From: Marinomonas profundi
Lineage (GTDB): Bacteria; Pseudomonadota; Gammaproteobacteria; Pseudomonadales; Marinomonadaceae
Reading direction: 5' to 3'
Length of the DNA: 64,000 nt
Assembly (NCBI RefSeq): GCF_020694005.1
Contig: NZ_CP073013.1
Coordinates: forward strand, 2,924,578-2,988,577
Under the pieces are notes generated by a model, which saw only the letters and a program-made list of their open reading frames with translations, ran no database searches and was not told where the DNA came from. Below are positions 62,248-64,000 of this stretch, in pieces. A program made the translations under genes and the position numbers. Within the stretch, counting starts at the first letter, position 1. Each line of letters begins with the position of its first letter.

Positions 62248-62919
62248 TTGCTCAAAGTATTGTTTCGTAGTGATGATTATTGGGTGATTGATAAACCGGC
62301 AGGCATGAGTTTTCATGCGGAATCTGAGACGCTAGGGGTGATGCAGTCTTTGGCTGTTGCTTATCCAGATCAGCGGTTTTTTCCTGTGCATCGCTTGGAT
62401 AAAATGACATCTGGGTTATTAATCGTGGCTTGTCGTTCGGATGTTGCTGCGGTGTTCGGCAAAATGTTTGAACGGCATGAGCTGGAGAAGCGTTATTTAG
62501 CTCTTTCGTTAAAGAAGCCTAAGAAAAAACAAGGCACGGTGATAGGGGGGATGGTACCCAGCCGAAGGGGGCAGTGGAAGCTTACTAAAGAAAATGAAAA
62601 CGTCGCGATTACGCAATTTTTTTCACTTTCATTTCAAACACATAGGTTGTTTTTTGTTCGTCCTCTGACGGGGAAAACACATCAAATTCGTGTGGCATTA
62701 AAGAGTGTTGGATCGCCAATTTTGGGAGATCTTAGATACGCAGGAGAGGCGGCTGACAGGGGGTATTTGCACGCTTATACTCTGCAATTTGACTGGTATG
62801 GGGAAGTACGGCGTTATGTTTGCCTGCCAAGGTCTGGGGCGTTTTTTTCGGCTGAATTAATGGATTTTGTGACGACTCAACTTGATGAGTCTTTATTGAA
62901 GTGGCCTTCTAGAAAGTAA
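62248..62919 (+). CDS. RluA-family pseudouridine synthase (TIGR01621-like)
   Basis: 223 residues from a TTG at 62248 preceded by GAGG, matching where relatives begin (LLKVLFRSDDYWVIDKPAGMSFH); the frame is open from a GTG at 62161. The catalytic Asp lies in FPVHRLDKMTSGLLIVA, followed by RPLTGKTHQIRVALKSVG. It has no S4 domain. It isomerises uridine to pseudouridine in an RNA target that the sequence does not reveal. The exact start is uncertain. Confidence 0.85.
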   Translation: MLKVLFRSDDYWVIDKPAGMSFHAESETLGVMQSLAVAYPDQRFFPVHRLDKMTSGLLIVACRSDVAAVFGKMFERHELEKRYLALSLKKPKKKQGTVIGGMVPSRRGQWKLTKENENVAITQFFSLSFQTHRLFFVRPLTGKTHQIRVALKSVGSPILGDLRYAGEAADRGYLHAYTLQFDWYGEVRRYVCLPRSGAFFSAELMDFVTTQLDESLLKWPSRK

Positions 62920-62965
62920 TAAGTAGAACTCAACGGGTATTGTCCCTGATTGAGAAGGAATATGA

Positions 62966-64000
62966 ATGAAAAATGTTTTAGTTTACTGTCGTCAAGGCTT
63001 TGAAAAAGATTGTGCGGCGGAACTGTCTGAAGTGGCGGCTAGCAAAGGATTTTATGGTTATGCCAAGGTGGTTTCCGATGCGGGTTACATTGTGTATAAC
63101 TTTGATCAGGCGGATGCGGGTGAGGCGCTGATTCAGCAGTTGGATTTTAATCGGCTTATTTTTGCTCGTCAGATTATTGCGGTAAATGGGGTGATCGAAT
63201 TAGAACAGGGTGGTCGTGTTGAGTCTTTGCTTGAGGCGGCACGTGAGTTGCCATTAGCCGAAGAAATATGGATTGAAACCGCGGACACGAATGAAGCAAA
63301 AGCCTTATCGAATTTGATCAAGAAGCTTGAAAAGCCGTTGCGTGAAGGTTGGAAAAAATCGGGTGTATTGCGCAATAAAGCGGTTGAGGTTCGTCATCAT
63401 GTCTTTATGTTGGATGGTGAGTCGGCTTACCTTGGGGTGTCCTATGCCAGTTGTCGCAGTGATTTCCCTATGGGGATTCGCCGTTTACGCTTTCCGGCCG
63501 CCGGTCCGAGCCGTTCTACTTTAAAATTGGAAGAAGCGTTTTTACAGTTTGTGCCAGAGCGTACTCGTGAGGCCGATTTGACCGAAGGTATGACGGCGGT
63601 GGATTTGGGCGCGGCACCGGGTGGCTGGACGTATCAGTTTGTCAAAAAAGGCATTCATGTTATTGCCATTGATAATGGTCCGATGCAAAAGGAATTGATG
63701 TCGACGGGCTTGGTGCAACATGAAAAGGCCGATGGTTTTAAATATGAGCCACCTTATACGGTTGATTGGTTGGTGTGCGACATGGTTGAGCGACCAATAA
63801 AGGTAGCGGAATTAATGGCCAAGTGGCTGGCAAGCGGTTGGACAAGACGGGCGATTTTTAACTTAAAACTGCCAATGAAAAAACGCTACCAAGAAGTGAC
63901 TTTGTGTTTACAAACGATTGAGGCGTTATTGAAAAAATCGGGTGTGAGCTATCATTATCAAGTGAAACATCTTTACCATGATCGTGAAGAAGTGACTGTT
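62966..64000 (+). CDS. rlmM: 23S rRNA 2'-O-ribose C2498 methyltransferase RlmM (3' end beyond window)
   Basis: The first 345 residues are present. AAGGA precedes the ATG at 62966. The N-terminal THUMP-like region starts VLVYCRQGFEKDCAAEL. The Rossmann methyltransferase domain has the SAM loop VDLGAAPGGWTYQ and IAIDNGPM, with VDWLVCDMVERP as the catalytic Asp strand, then RAIFNLKLPMKKR. Closely matches E. coli RlmM, which is about 366 residues, so only a short tail is missing. Confidence 0.95.
   Translation, partial: MKNVLVYCRQGFEKDCAAELSEVAASKGFYGYAKVVSDAGYIVYNFDQADAGEALIQQLDFNRLIFARQIIAVNGVIELEQGGRVESLLEAARELPLAEEIWIETADTNEAKALSNLIKKLEKPLREGWKKSGVLRNKAVEVRHHVFMLDGESAYLGVSYASCRSDFPMGIRRLRFPAAGPSRSTLKLEEAFLQFVPERTREADLTEGMTAVDLGAAPGGWTYQFVKKGIHVIAIDNGPMQKELMSTGLVQHEKADGFKYEPPYTVDWLVCDMVERPIKVAELMAKWLASGWTRRAIFNLKLPMKKRYQEVTLCLQTIEALLKKSGVSYHYQVKHLYHDREEVTV

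Noticed and set aside
1-64000. Prophage, integrative element, tRNA or rRNA genes
   Set aside because: No integrase, phage structural gene, transposase, tRNA cloverleaf or rRNA sequence was recognised on either strand; accessory content is limited to small modules such as 31432-33218.

Overview
The window looks like chromosomal DNA of a marine gammaproteobacterium, most likely Marinomonas or a close relative in the Oceanospirillales. This is inferred from gene content and protein style (MocR/LysE pair, TTT transporter, TctDE-type two-component system, cydABX-DC, glycogen genes, mid-40s %GC judged by eye); no rRNA marker is present. I see no rRNA, tRNA, CRISPR array, insertion sequence or prophage. 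Almost all of the sequence is ordinary, densely packed protein-coding DNA.

Layout. 1-4263 (minus): a tripartite RND efflux operon read OMF > adaptor > permease, with the permease cut by the window edge; seven perfect 14-bp tandem repeats sit in its leader. 4548-7048: a MocR-type regulator divergent from a DUF1127 small protein and a LysE exporter, with a multi-half-site operator between them. 7090-11703: GIY-YIG protein, glyoxalase-fold protein, RecQ-family helicase, SrkA-like kinase and a 2OG-Fe dioxygenase. 12129-23379: a chemoreceptor with a C-terminal sensor domain, a palindromic repeat cluster, a glycogen operon (large GH15/phosphorylase-kinase-like protein, GlgB, GlgX) and a Cache chemoreceptor. 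23541-31230: YqaA-like membrane protein, SPOR lipoprotein, DUF945 protein, FAH-fold protein, transglutaminase-like protein, FAD dehydrogenase and SLC13 permease. 31432-34207: argC followed on the same strand by an AAA ATPase and a DUF4276 protein, resembling a small defence module. 34491-43303: hemG, an rsgA paralogue, aguA, a helical-repeat lipoprotein behind a sigma-54 promoter next to a sigma-54 activator, a Cys-rich unknown, a lipoprotein, a eukaryotic-type HisA (HIS6) and arfB. 43531-49801: cydA, cydB, cydX, cydD, cydC. 49864-58627: DUF3010, a class V aminotransferase, tctCBA and a TctD/TctE pair translationally coupled to an orphan periplasmic binding protein. 58846-62142: a periplasmic cupredoxin, a DUF3034 barrel, an outer-membrane-type lipoprotein truncated haemoglobin and a membrane diguanylate cyclase. 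The window ends with a pseudouridine synthase and the start of rlmM.

The points that stand out most are: (i) a recurring pattern of 14-20 bp short tandem duplications just upstream of genes (eight loci in 64 kb, plus one across a stop codon); (ii) the cupredoxin / DUF3034 / lipo-haemoglobin / diguanylate cyclase cluster; (iii) the ATPase + DUF4276 pair behind argC; (iv) a stand-alone HIS6-like isomerase; and (v) a sigma-54 promoter in front of a repeat-built lipoprotein beside a sigma-54 activator gene. All functional calls are by sequence recognition, without database searches.
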